Positions 1 to 8,569 are shown, counted from the first letter of the stretch. The stretch is 14,231 nt of DNA from JBCBKZ01 sp039026975 (GCA_039026975.1 JBCCLI010000151.1:1-14231), one strand, 5' to 3'. Program-made: numbers and translations. Notes: a model not told the origin generated them from the letters alone.

Positions 1-611
1 AGGTCCTGGTCTTTGTCAAAATCAAAGAAATAAATCTGATTAGAGAAAGCAGAGCTGGCCAAGCCATAGGCTTCTGCTTCATCTTTAAACTGAGGGATTC
101 CATTTTCATCGTTCCCTTGGTTGATGAAGAGTTGGTTAGTTCTTTTTTGAGGAGGGAGTGCGCCTGAATAGCAGACATACATATCTAGCCTTCCATCTCC
201 ATTCACATCTGCCATATTTACCCCTGTTTTCCAGGGACCCGGTCTACCTCCTGCACCGGAAGCAGAAGTGATATCTTCAAATGTCCATTCTCCCTTATTT
301 AGGTAGAAAACATTCTGTTCCATATTAGAGGTGAAGTAGAGATCTTCTAATCCATCTCCATTTAGATCGCCTACTGCTACGCCTCCTCCATTATAGAAAT
401 ACTCATACATGAGGATGTTGGTATTGAGTCCTTCTGTAAGGGTATTTTGAAAGGTGATACCCGTCTGAGAAGAAGACATCTGGGTAAATAGGGGAGGGGT
501 AGTAGGAGATTGTTGGCTTTCTGTCTCTTGTTCAGCAGGTAGACAGGCTGAAAAAAGAATGATAGAAAGACAGCAGACGTATGTGTGCAATCCTCGTATA
601 GCAGTAGTCAT
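1..611 (-). CDS. VCBS/FG-GAP repeat lipoprotein, N-terminal part (3' end beyond window)
   Basis: I read this partial gene directly from the minus strand, starting at the ATG at 611-609; about 203 codons are present and the frame stays open to the window edge. The N-terminus is a lipoprotein signal: a hydrophobic stretch ends in LFSAC with the lipid-anchored Cys at residue 23, followed by a polar Q/E/S/T/P-rich linker. After it come the conserved opening of large Bacteroidota VCBS proteins (TGITFQNTL, YEYFYNGGGVAVGD) and calcium-binding loops of the DxNxDGxxD type: GDLNGDGLEDLYF, ADVNGDGRLDMYV, and the start of a third (FDFDKDQD). Family members are usually about 1100 residues and often end in an ASPIC/UnbV domain; that part is not visible here. 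They are predicted cell-surface or periplasmic beta-propellers, and in Bacteroidota they are often encoded just after susCD, as here. A role in binding or processing the imported substrate is inference. Family assignment is secure; function is not. Confidence 0.9.
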   Translation of the reverse strand, partial: MTTAIRGLHTYVCCLSIILFSACLPAEQETESQQSPTTPPLFTQMSSSQTGITFQNTLTEGLNTNILMYEYFYNGGGVAVGDLNGDGLEDLYFTSNMEQNVFYLNKGEWTFEDITSASGAGGRPGPWKTGVNMADVNGDGRLDMYVCYSGALPPQKRTNQLFINQGNDENGIPQFKDEAEAYGLASSAFSNQIYFFDFDKDQD

Positions 612-623
612 ATATGTTAAATT

Positions 624-662
624 AAGAAAATCTACCCCTTTACAAAAGGAGTAGATTTTCTT
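624..662 (-). terminator. Strong hairpin after susD, intrinsic-terminator-like
   Basis: An inverted repeat begins 22 nt after the susD stop. Arms GAAAATCTAC (626-635) and GTAGATTTTC (651-660) extend by two A-T pairs outward and by one G-U and five more pairs inward, giving about 18 bp around a 3-nt loop when read as minus-strand RNA. The 3' arm itself ends UUUUCUU and is followed by AAUUUAAC, so the U-rich tract is partly inside the stem. The ATG of the VCBS gene lies only 12 nt further on. The hairpin could end most susCD transcripts or damp expression of the downstream gene. The structure is clear; the function is inferred. Confidence 0.65.
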
Positions 663-684
663 CTAGTGAGTGTGTGGATAATTT

Positions 685-2565
685 CTAGTATCCAGGATTT
701 TGAACCAGCAGAGAGTTTCTGTTGATCTCATTCCTTGCAATAGGTCTATAGTACATTTTATCCACCCAGGTACGTGTCTCAGTTTCCGTGTTATCAACAG
801 GGGTGTAACTGTAATCATATACCTCAGGATCATATTTATAAGGTACGTGAGCCGTAGCACCAGCCTTAAGCGTAGCTTTCACATCTAGTGCCTGAATAAC
901 TCTACCTACCGTATTCTCTGCAACCATCCATCTTCTTGCATCATGGTATCTATGCTCCTCATATGCCAATTCTATTCTGCGCTCATTTCTCAGGCGGTTC
1001 ATCAAGTCAGTACCTGATTCAGTGATGGCAGGCATACCTACTCTAAATCTAAGCTGGTTTAACCAGGCAATAGCTTCTGACTCATTTCCAGTTTCTATAC
1101 TGGCTTCAGCATAGTTTAGCACCATTTCTGTATACCTAATGAAGGGCCACGGAATTACCTGTGCGTTAGAGCGGTTATCAGCTAACCCTGGATCTGGATC
1201 AATGAACTTGCGTACATAGTAGCTTGTTCTACTTCCATTCCAGTTCTCTACACTAGATTCACGTGTATCTACTCCATTAATAATACCACCGGTACCATCA
1301 TCATAAGCACCTGATTGAATCTGGCTTACAGGATCTATTCCTAGTACATCAGAAGGTCTCGGCTTCCAGTCTGCACCATCATACAGTACAGTAGCGTAGA
1401 AACGGGGATCACGATTGTCAAATGGGTTAGTGGCGTGCTCAGCATTATTCCAATCAAAGCTGGACCCATCCATCATTTCATAATCATCTACTAGCTGCTG
1501 GATAGGCGTATTTCCCGCCCAGTTATGGTAGCCATTAGGGCCATTATTCACACCAAAGTGGATACCTCCAAGTGGCCAGTTGCTCTCCTGTGTAAACAGG
1601 GAAGTATGGGTACGCTGGAAAATCAGCTCTACTGCTGCGGCTGCATCTCCTACAGAGCTTCCGCCTCCCATGGAGATGGACATATAGTTTTGCATACCTT
1701 CTTCAGCGGATACGGGTTCACTTAAGCCCATTTTATACCCAACTCCTTCATCCAGGGCAGCCTTGGCAGCAACTCTGGCAGCTTCCCAACGGGATGCCTG
1801 ACTTCCAGAGGTGTAAGCTACTAATTCAAGGTTTCCAAATGAAGCAAGCGTTTGAGAACTTGCACTAGCAATTCCACCATCATGTAAGTCGCTGGCAGCG
1901 TACAGGAGAACACGAGATTTTAGGGCTAATGCACTCAATCTGGTAGCTCTACCAGCTGTTTCAGCTTTTCCTTCCAGTAGACGAGCAGAATTATCTAGGT
2001 CACCTACAATGAAATTAACTGTTTCTTCAAAGGTATTTCTAGCAATAGAATAATCCTCTCCCAGTCCATATGTACGGTCAATGATGGGAACTCCCCCATA
2101 GTACCGCAATAGCTGATGATAGTAATAAGCTCTCAGAAAGTAGGCTTCACCTAACAGTCTGTCTTTTAATACATCATCTGTGAATGTGGAGTTTGGAAGC
2201 TCTTCTATCGCAATATTAGCCTGCCTAACGGCAAGAAACATATTATCCCAGTTGTAAGTGGGGCTAATCCAGGCCAGGTTAGAAGGTGATTCAGAACCTT
2301 CAGTGAAGGTATTGATATTTCTACCAGCATGGGTGAACATGGCTTCATCCGTAAGGGAAGAAAGACCCTGTTCTTCAAATCCACCATATCCTAAGAAAGA
2401 ATATACGTTAAATATAAAGGCTTCTGCCAGGGGGCCATCGGCCCAGGTAGCTTCACTTGAAATTTTATCAAGTGGTTCAGTGTTGAGGAAGTCATCATTA
2501 CATGAAGTAAATGTCATGATGATGAGACCTGCGAGTAGTATGCTTGTAAGTCTAAGCATCTTCAT
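685..2565 (-). CDS. SusD/RagB family outer-membrane nutrient-binding lipoprotein
   Basis: A 626-residue SusD-like protein: the surface lipoprotein that closes over the SusC barrel and captures a glycan or other oligomer for import. The signal peptide ends in the lipobox FTSC with the lipid-modified Cys at residue 22, and SusD-style NDDFLNTEP follows. The TPR-like N-terminal half includes AYFLRAYYYHQLLRYYGG (141-158), matching the family's AxxLRAxxYxxLxxxYGxVP signature. The C-terminal half contains RNERRIELAYEEHRYHDARRW (526-546), the classic ERRxELxxExxRxxDLRRW motif, and the protein ends in VQNPGY, the usual tail. The ATG lies 13 nt after the susC stop, so the two are cotranscribed. No Shine-Dalgarno sequence is present, as expected for the phylum. 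Substrate cannot be read from the sequence, and no hydrolase is next to it. A hairpin at 624-662 follows the stop. Confidence 0.97.
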   Translation of the reverse strand: MKMLRLTSILLAGLIIMTFTSCNDDFLNTEPLDKISSEATWADGPLAEAFIFNVYSFLGYGGFEEQGLSSLTDEAMFTHAGRNINTFTEGSESPSNLAWISPTYNWDNMFLAVRQANIAIEELPNSTFTDDVLKDRLLGEAYFLRAYYYHQLLRYYGGVPIIDRTYGLGEDYSIARNTFEETVNFIVGDLDNSARLLEGKAETAGRATRLSALALKSRVLLYAASDLHDGGIASASSQTLASFGNLELVAYTSGSQASRWEAARVAAKAALDEGVGYKMGLSEPVSAEEGMQNYMSISMGGGSSVGDAAAAVELIFQRTHTSLFTQESNWPLGGIHFGVNNGPNGYHNWAGNTPIQQLVDDYEMMDGSSFDWNNAEHATNPFDNRDPRFYATVLYDGADWKPRPSDVLGIDPVSQIQSGAYDDGTGGIINGVDTRESSVENWNGSRTSYYVRKFIDPDPGLADNRSNAQVIPWPFIRYTEMVLNYAEASIETGNESEAIAWLNQLRFRVGMPAITESGTDLMNRLRNERRIELAYEEHRYHDARRWMVAENTVGRVIQALDVKATLKAGATAHVPYKYDPEVYDYSYTPVDNTETETRTWVDKMYYRPIARNEINRNSLLVQNPGY

Positions 2566-2578
2566 TGTTTATGAATAG

Positions 2579-5500
2579 TTAAAATGTTACACTAAGTCCT
2601 GTGTTGATAACCCTAGATTGTGGGTAATACTGTCCGCTGCCGTTCTCTACCTCAGGATCAAATATATCCTGATCTGCAAATGTTACTAGGTTAAGCCCGT
2701 TAACATAAATTCTCAGATTTGCGATGTTAATTCTTGAGACAATGCTATTAGGGATGGTATAACCAATTTCCATGTTCTTTAGACGGATATAATCCTTACT
2801 AAATAGGAAATAAGTATTGTTCCCAAAGTTTCCACCTGTATAATAGGTATCTCCTCTACTGGCCAAACGTGGGTGCGTACCACTTGGGTTATCTATGCTC
2901 CATCTGTTGTCATGGCTATACTTGAGGAAGTTTCCAATATCACCTGACTCCGTCTGGAACCTAGTGAATGCGCCTGTAGCTCCTTGGAGGAGGAGTGATG
3001 CATCAAATCCTTTCCAATTTAGGCTAAACGTAGCCCCAAAATTGAAGTTAGGCGTTACATTATTTTCCAATCTAGTCTGGTCATCTGCATCAATTATGCC
3101 GTCACCATTAAGGTCTTTAATCTTCATATCTCCAGGAAGAAGTTCTCCCGTAACACCACTGTAGTCAATGGTATTAGCTGCTATCTCCTCCTGATTTCTG
3201 AATACACCATCAGACTCATATACCAGGAAGGCACCGATAGGCTTTCCTTCTAGCTTTTGGTATTCAGGGATACCTGGAACTTCATCTAAGAAAATAACTT
3301 CATTCTTGGCATAGCCACCGTTAACGCCAACTCTGAATCTTCCTTCATCTCCGAAAGTTCCGTTGTAAACGGCACCAAATTCATATCCTGTATTTTCTAC
3401 TTTTCCTGCATTTACTGGAGGTAGTAAGGAGTTAATACCAGAGCTTGCAGGTGTTGAGCCAGTTTCCTGGATTAGGATTTGATCTCGCTGGTTATAGAAG
3501 TATTCCAAGGTGACATCCATGCGTCCATTAAAGAGGGTCATGTCTAGTCCCACATTGGTGTTCTTTGCCCGCTCCCAAGTAAAGTTAGGGTTAGCCAAAA
3601 TAGTCTCTTCAAGGGTAGTTACTACTACTCCTCCTATCGGATACTGACCAAAGCCGTAGGTAGATAGGTAGGCATATTCTTGAAGTTGACCATTAAAGAA
3701 TACCTGGTCGTTCCCCATTTCTCCATAAGATGCTCTTAGCTTCAAGTAATCTATTCCTTTCACATTAAAGAAAGGCTCATTAGAAATATTCCATCCTGCC
3801 AAGATTCCAGGGAAGAATCCAAATCTATCATCTTCAGGGAAGATATAAGATCCATCATAGCGCCAAATAAATTCAGCTAAGTATTTATTTTTGAAGGAAT
3901 ACTGCGCACGACCATAGTATCCTAGCCTTGCTCTTTCATAGGCACTTCCACCTGTATTTTGCTCTTCTGATCCACCAGCAAATAATTGGTCAACAGCCGT
4001 TGAGATATAATTTCTCCTGAAAGCTAAAAAGTCGCTTCCTTCAAAATCCTCTCTTGTTACACCAGCCAGTAAATTAATAGTATGGTCTTCTCCAAAAGTC
4101 TTATCGTAGCTAAAAATAGCTGTCAAGTTAGTATTCAAGATAGACCCATTAGTTTGGGTAAGCCTCGGATCTTTAATAGGAGATCTTACAGCAGAGGTTA
4201 GCAAAGGAGTTACCCCATCAGCTTCAAAAGATACTCTGTCCCAGAAGTATAGCTCCCATGGAGTTTCCCAGGTTTTTCTTTCTACTTTTCTTGTATCAAT
4301 AGAACCAAGAAGGGTGAGTTTCAGTCCTGATACCCATGGGTTAGTGATTTCTACAGAAGCATTTGTCTGTACGTAATCTGAAGGCTCTCTTACATATCCG
4401 GTAGCATTAGTAGTTACTACATATGGATTTTGACCATTTTCTATATCTGGTCCAGGGAGTCCATTAGGCCAAACTTCTGGCTCGGTAGGTCTTCCACGCA
4501 TAAGCATCCTAAAGATAGCGCCTGAATTTACAGTGGGTAAGTTTCTGTCTTCTCTTCTCAGTAGTAGGCCCACATGGGTTTTGATGTAATCATTTACACG
4601 TGCATCCACATTTACCCTGGCATTATACTGCTTATAAAAAGTAGCAGATTCATGGTAGAATGCGTCCTGATTCAAATAACCAAGGGAAACATAGTACTGG
4701 AGATCATCAGTCCCTCCACTAATCTGTAGGTTATGTCTATTCTGAGGTGACCATGTTTTAAGTGCATCTCCAAACCAGTCTGTATCTGGATATCCCCATG
4801 GGTCAGATCCTTCACCATGCAACCTAACCGCTTCAGGGCTAAAGTTTGCATTTATGGTGGGAACTCCTGGTGTAGGTGAGGCATAAGTACCGGTAGTCTG
4901 AATGCTCTGCCATGCGCTTTGCCATTCTCCAACTGGAACTGACTGATAAATAGGCAACTCATTCATGATATTGGCATACTCTACCGCGCTAGACATTTCA
5001 GGGATAACAGTAGGCTGTGACCATCCCAGATTTAAGTCATACGTAACGGAAGGCTTACCTGGCTTACCATGTTTGGTCGTAATCAGGATAGCACCATTAG
5101 CTGCCCTGGCACCATAAATAGCAGCGGAGGCGTCTTTTAGTACAGAAATAGATTCAATCTCCTGAGGGCTTAATCTTCCGAGTCCACCATCTCTATCAGG
5201 AATTCCGTCTATCACAACTAAGGGTTCACTATTTCCAAGTGTATTTACCCCACGAATAGATACACGTGCTCCATCAAAACCTGGCTCACCACTTGTCTGA
5301 ATAACCACAAGTCCGGGTATACGCCCAGCTAGGGAGTTAGATAAGTCCACTGCAGGAGATTTTACGAGATCTACCCCTTTTACCCCAGCAACTGCACCAG
5401 TTACTGTCTCTTTCCTCTGTGTACCGTAGGCTACCACGACTACCTCATCAAGGTAGGATGTATTTTCGGAAAGGCTAATTGCAATAGTGCTTTGTCCGTC

Positions 5501-5791
5501 GATCGTTACTTCCTTGGTTTCAAATCCCAAGTAAGATATAGCGAGCGTGTTCTCAGTTGGCCCAACCTCTACGGAGAATACTCCTTCATTATTAGTTAGG
5601 GCTCCTTTAGTAGTTCCCTTGACCAGCACAGATGCACCGACAAGGGGTTCTTCATTTACCCCAGTTACTGTTCCTGAAACAGTTCTGGATTGGGAATATC
5701 CGTTTGTGAAACACAATAGAAAAAGTGTGCTCACAAGCAGGACTTTTCCCCTAAGCAACCAACTCTGGGTTGTTAAGTAGTAGTCTTGCAT
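2579..5791 (-). CDS. SusC/RagA family TonB-dependent outer-membrane transporter
   Basis: A 1070-residue TonB-dependent barrel that imports the ligand captured by SusD, powered by TonB-ExbBD. Domains in order: signal peptide with hydrophobic core around 16-30 and likely cleavage after GYSQ (34); carboxypeptidase-regulatory-like beta-sandwich at about 38-108 (VSGTVTG, EPLVGASVLVKGT, YLGFETKEV); TonB box region DEVVVVAYGTQ (115-125); plug at about 126-240 with the SusC/RagA signature IESISVLKDASAAIYGAR (212-229); then the beta-barrel, ending in the terminal Phe of LSVTF. A DLNGDGIIDADDQ loop near residue 895 is the calcium-binding-like insert common in SusC proteins. No STN domain is present, so there is no sign that this transporter signals directly to an anti-sigma factor. 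It heads the susC-susD unit, with a candidate promoter about 75-100 nt upstream. Length is usual for the family and the frame is intact. Substrate unknown. Confidence 0.97.
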   Translation of the reverse strand: MQDYYLTTQSWLLRGKVLLVSTLFLLCFTNGYSQSRTVSGTVTGVNEEPLVGASVLVKGTTKGALTNNEGVFSVEVGPTENTLAISYLGFETKEVTIDGQSTIAISLSENTSYLDEVVVVAYGTQRKETVTGAVAGVKGVDLVKSPAVDLSNSLAGRIPGLVVIQTSGEPGFDGARVSIRGVNTLGNSEPLVVIDGIPDRDGGLGRLSPQEIESISVLKDASAAIYGARAANGAILITTKHGKPGKPSVTYDLNLGWSQPTVIPEMSSAVEYANIMNELPIYQSVPVGEWQSAWQSIQTTGTYASPTPGVPTINANFSPEAVRLHGEGSDPWGYPDTDWFGDALKTWSPQNRHNLQISGGTDDLQYYVSLGYLNQDAFYHESATFYKQYNARVNVDARVNDYIKTHVGLLLRREDRNLPTVNSGAIFRMLMRGRPTEPEVWPNGLPGPDIENGQNPYVVTTNATGYVREPSDYVQTNASVEITNPWVSGLKLTLLGSIDTRKVERKTWETPWELYFWDRVSFEADGVTPLLTSAVRSPIKDPRLTQTNGSILNTNLTAIFSYDKTFGEDHTINLLAGVTREDFEGSDFLAFRRNYISTAVDQLFAGGSEEQNTGGSAYERARLGYYGRAQYSFKNKYLAEFIWRYDGSYIFPEDDRFGFFPGILAGWNISNEPFFNVKGIDYLKLRASYGEMGNDQVFFNGQLQEYAYLSTYGFGQYPIGGVVVTTLEETILANPNFTWERAKNTNVGLDMTLFNGRMDVTLEYFYNQRDQILIQETGSTPASSGINSLLPPVNAGKVENTGYEFGAVYNGTFGDEGRFRVGVNGGYAKNEVIFLDEVPGIPEYQKLEGKPIGAFLVYESDGVFRNQEEIAANTIDYSGVTGELLPGDMKIKDLNGDGIIDADDQTRLENNVTPNFNFGATFSLNWKGFDASLLLQGATGAFTRFQTESGDIGNFLKYSHDNRWSIDNPSGTHPRLASRGDTYYTGGNFGNNTYFLFSKDYIRLKNMEIGYTIPNSIVSRINIANLRIYVNGLNLVTFADQDIFDPEVENGSGQYYPQSRVINTGLSVTF

Positions 5792-6134
5792 AATTCTAGA
5801 ATTGTGATGTTGCGAGTACGAAAAATTTTGGTGATAGACCTACATGTCAAAGAGACTAAACCACAAATTAAGAAAGTAAACTGGGATATTCAAATATTCA
5901 GCTATGTTAATGTTTTTATATAAATTTTGAACAAGCTGTTAATATTTGCTTTGGATTTTCGGAAAGTCTCTAATTTCGGTAAGGTATTTTTGGCTAGGCT
6001 TCATGGGGATGCCTAGACAGTATAATTAATCGTTTAGGGATCAATATAGTTTTCTGCAAAAATACTCAACAAAGAGGGGTATATGTTCATATGATATATG
6101 TGTGGCAGGAACGAAAAAAGGGAGGGAATAAAGA
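5792..6134. other. 343-nt intergenic region upstream of susC
   Basis: No supported coding sequence lies between the SDR stop and the susC ATG. The stretch is AT-rich. It contains one promoter-like element close to susC (5864-5894), a short inverted repeat CTAGGC/GCCTAG (5994-5999 with 6011-6016), an AT-rich near-palindromic stretch around 6080-6100, and, overlapping the SDR stop codon, a perfect AAAGATT/AATCTTT repeat (6130-6144). I see no convincing intrinsic terminator for the SDR gene: the only nearby U-tract (6114-6119 in minus sense) is about 11 nt from the AT-only stem. Confidence 0.6.
5864..5894 (-). promoter_or_regulatory. Candidate Bacteroidota-type promoter for susCD
   Basis: Read on the minus strand, TTTG (5894-5891) is followed after exactly 19 nt by TTAATTTG (5871-5864). 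The known Bacteroidota sigma-ABfr consensus is a -33 TTTG and a -7 TAnnTTTG with about this spacing, so only the second base of the -7 box differs. It would start transcription near 5857 and leave a leader of roughly 65 nt before the susC ATG. No mapped start site is available, so this is a pattern match. Confidence 0.45.
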
Positions 6135-6944
6135 TTAAATCTTTGCCTTGGTCATCCCACTCATGACTACTTTCATCACACGAACTTTTCCCCACCTCGG
6201 AAGCAGGCTTAAAGAACCCGTGAGAAATTTGGTAAGAAAGCCGGGAAAGTTGAGCGTTCTCCTACCGAGGGCATTCAGAATAGAAATAGCCAACTTATTT
6301 GGGTTTTGGGCATCATCCATGTTCATGTTGGCTCTGCCTCCAAACTCTGTCTTGACCGGGCCTGGAGCAGTTACCAGAATATCTACTCCAGAGCCTTTCC
6401 ACTCTACAGCTAGCGCTTCTCCCAGGCTTTGAATATACGCTTTAGTAGCGGCATAGTGAGCTGAAAAAGGAGCCCCCTGAAAAGCTACTATGGAACTGAA
6501 TAGAATGATACCTCCATGTTTCACCACCTTAAACTTATTTCCGAAATGGTGAACCAATCTAAGAACCGCTTCACAGTTTACAGACAGCATATTTACTTCT
6601 TCTTCTAGCTCAGCATCCAGAAATCTACCTGAGCTCCCAAATCCAGCAGCAGTTACTAAAAGTCCTATATCTAAGGTTTCTGCTGCCGCCAGGACTGCTG
6701 TAAGTCCTTCCTCTTGAGACAGATCAGCTGAGAGTATATGGGCTTCTATAGCATGCTGGTCTTTGTAGCTGGCAGCTATCTCTTCTAATACACCCTTTCG
6801 GCGGGCCACTAACAAAAGGTTCATGCCGGTAGCTGCCAGCTCCTCAGCTACTGCTCTTCCAAGCCCTGAGGAGGCACCTGTTACCAGTGCCCATGTGCCA
6901 TACCTATTTAAAATGCGCTGTTGATCTGTTTTACCCAATGCCAT
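6135..6944 (-). CDS. Classical short-chain dehydrogenase/reductase (SDR), DltE-like
   Basis: A 269-residue cytosolic NAD(P)-dependent oxidoreductase of the classical SDR family. The Rossmann glycine motif TGASSGLG is at 22-29, and Arg48-Arg49 follow the second strand (LLLVARR), which usually favours NADPH. The catalytic set is complete: Asn123 (SVNC), Ser151 (ILFSS) and Tyr164-x3-Lys168 (YAATK), followed by APGPVKTEF (193-201) in the cofactor-binding loop. The usual NNAG motif is TAAG here (98-101), a mild departure. The overall pattern (VARRxxxLEE, FSSIVAFQGAPFSAHYAATKAY) fits the DltE/YqjQ-like group, whose substrates are mostly unknown. The tail after about 225 is basic and somewhat hydrophobic (FLTKFLTGSLSLLPRWGK), which might allow membrane association. 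It lies 98 nt after the sulfatase and 343 nt before susC, so its operon membership is unclear. Substrate cannot be deduced. Confidence 0.93.
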   Translation of the reverse strand: MALGKTDQQRILNRYGTWALVTGASSGLGRAVAEELAATGMNLLLVARRKGVLEEIAASYKDQHAIEAHILSADLSQEEGLTAVLAAAETLDIGLLVTAAGFGSSGRFLDAELEEEVNMLSVNCEAVLRLVHHFGNKFKVVKHGGIILFSSIVAFQGAPFSAHYAATKAYIQSLGEALAVEWKGSGVDILVTAPGPVKTEFGGRANMNMDDAQNPNKLAISILNALGRRTLNFPGFLTKFLTGSLSLLPRWGKVRVMKVVMSGMTKAKI

Positions 6945-7042
6945 GAGGTAGTGGTGTTAATGAATAAGACCAATAACATAGGCTAGGAAAGCCTACCCAC
7001 AAAAACTATGGGAGGAAAGGGCTGAATATGGGATGAACAGGC

Positions 7043-8485
7043 TCAATTCCCAAGAAGATAAAGGGGATTTTTCTCTATGGGAATGGGAGCCATTATTTCT
7101 TGCTGCCAGCTTTTCATATCTGAAAGTAAAGTAGAGGCAATCTCAGGAAGGGAGTCAGCCAGATTAATACTTTCTCCCAGGTCATTCTCCAGATCATATA
7201 ACAGAACTTCATTATCCTCGAAATACTGGTGAAGTTTCCACTTTCCCTTTCTCATCACTGAGCCAGGTCTGGTTCTAAACCATGGGTCCCTGGCTTCATC
7301 CTTGGCTCCATCATACGCTTGTAGATAGATAGGGAAATGCCAGTACAAGGCTCTTTCTTCCAGCTGTTTGCCCTTCCATAAAGGAGACAAGTCCTGCCCA
7401 TCAAGCGGAAGGCTTTCATCTTGAATATCAAGTAAGTGGGAAAAGGTAGGATAGAAGTCTAAATTAGTAACGGGTGTGTGAACCTTTCTGCTTACTGGAA
7501 TCTGAGCAGGCCATTTCATGATCAGGGGTACCCTGATCCCTCCTTCAAAGTAGGACCCTTTCCCCGCTCTTAAAGGGTGCTGAGAAGCAAGTGAGGCTAT
7601 CCCTCCATTATCAGAGGTAAATACCAGCAACGTATTTTCTTCTATTCCTAATTCGGTGAGCGTTGTCAGAATTCTCCCAATATTCATATCCATATTTTCC
7701 ACCATGGCTGCATACACAGGATGTATCCCTTTGAGGTTTTGAGCAGCTTTTTCCTGGTATTTTTGGCGTAAGTTGTCTTTCGCCTGTAGGGGCGTATGCA
7801 CATCATAGAAGGGGAGATACAAGAAGAAGGAAGTATCTTGATGGGCTTCTATGAAAGAAATAGCTTCGGAAGTAAGCCTGTCTGTTAGGTGTTCCCCTTC
7901 CGGACCATCAGGTAAATGGGAAACATTATATGGACTGAAATACCCTCCTTTTCCAGGATTTCCTCTCAGGTCTCCTCCCATATTTACCTCAAAGCCTTGC
8001 TGTAGGGGATCCTGGCTAATGTGCCACTTACCAAAAGTCCCACAGACATATCCAGCCTGCTGGAATAAGTCTCCCATGGTAGGGGTACTAAAAGGAATCT
8101 CTGTCTTGTTGGGGGTAGGGATCAGTTTCCGTTTGCTTGCCTTTCCTCTTTCAGAAGAACCTACTGTATACATGCCATGTCTGGGAGTATGTTGGCCCGT
8201 CATGAGGCATGCCCTGCTAGGCGCGCAATTAGCCGCAGAGGCATAGGCTTGGGTGAAAACCATTCCCTCGGAGGCTAGTCCGTCAATATTAGGGGTGTGA
8301 AAAAAGGTGCCATCCATATAGCCCACATCCTTCCATCCTAAGTCATCCACCATGATGAAGACTACATTAGGAGGCTGAGAATCAGTAGCCTGATGTGAGC
8401 AACTGCTTAGCACAAGTAGGCCTGATAGGGACAAGATAAGTCTGAACATAAGTGAGACCATATTCCAATCATTAACTCCCCTCAT
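7043..8485 (-). CDS. Lipoprotein sulfatase, Cys-type formylglycine family
   Basis: A 480-residue arylsulfatase-like sulfate-ester hydrolase of the alkaline phosphatase superfamily (sulfatase S1). The active site is intact: Asp47-Asp48 in MVDDLGW; the formylglycine motif CAPSR (87-91) with TG at 96-97; FGKWH (151-155) giving Lys153 and His155; His230 in DVHTP; SDNGG (291-295) with metal ligands Asp292/Asn293; and Lys309 in AGKG. The C-terminal subdomain has WKLHQYFEDN and LYDLENDLGESINL, typical of the family. A lipobox LSSC with Cys29 (counted from the first ATG) anchors it to a membrane after export. The start is uncertain: in-frame ATGs at 8461 and 8449 exist, and the last gives the more normal signal peptide (MFRLILSLS). 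Activity needs a formylglycine-generating maturase, which is not in the window. Sulfatases in Bacteroidota usually desulfate marine or host polysaccharides; this one's substrate is unknown. Confidence 0.95.
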   Translation of the reverse strand: MRGVNDWNMVSLMFRLILSLSGLLVLSSCSHQATDSQPPNVVFIMVDDLGWKDVGYMDGTFFHTPNIDGLASEGMVFTQAYASAANCAPSRACLMTGQHTPRHGMYTVGSSERGKASKRKLIPTPNKTEIPFSTPTMGDLFQQAGYVCGTFGKWHISQDPLQQGFEVNMGGDLRGNPGKGGYFSPYNVSHLPDGPEGEHLTDRLTSEAISFIEAHQDTSFFLYLPFYDVHTPLQAKDNLRQKYQEKAAQNLKGIHPVYAAMVENMDMNIGRILTTLTELGIEENTLLVFTSDNGGIASLASQHPLRAGKGSYFEGGIRVPLIMKWPAQIPVSRKVHTPVTNLDFYPTFSHLLDIQDESLPLDGQDLSPLWKGKQLEERALYWHFPIYLQAYDGAKDEARDPWFRTRPGSVMRKGKWKLHQYFEDNEVLLYDLENDLGESINLADSLPEIASTLLSDMKSWQQEIMAPIPIEKNPLYLLGN

Positions 8486-8569
8486 AAATGTAGCATGTAG
8501 GAAGCTGAACTACCTGAGTTTCTATTACAATAGTTCTCTATCATCAAAAAGATATTTTTATACAACCCC

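Noticed and set aside
2258..2578. 106-codon open frame on the plus strand
   Set aside because: It lies antisense to the susD N-terminus, the translation has no recognisable domain, and susD is certain.
6130..6144. AAAGATT/AATCTTT palindrome across the SDR stop codon
   Set aside because: AT-only stem with a 1-nt centre and no adjacent U-tract; not a convincing terminator.
6970..7008. TTTG with a TATGTTAT box 19 nt further on, upstream of the SDR gene
   Set aside because: The -7 box misses two of the last three consensus bases, and a hairpin fills the spacer; too weak to list as a promoter.
7851..8246. 131-codon open frame on the plus strand
   Set aside because: It is a shadow of the sulfatase; the product is Pro/Ser-rich with no family pattern.
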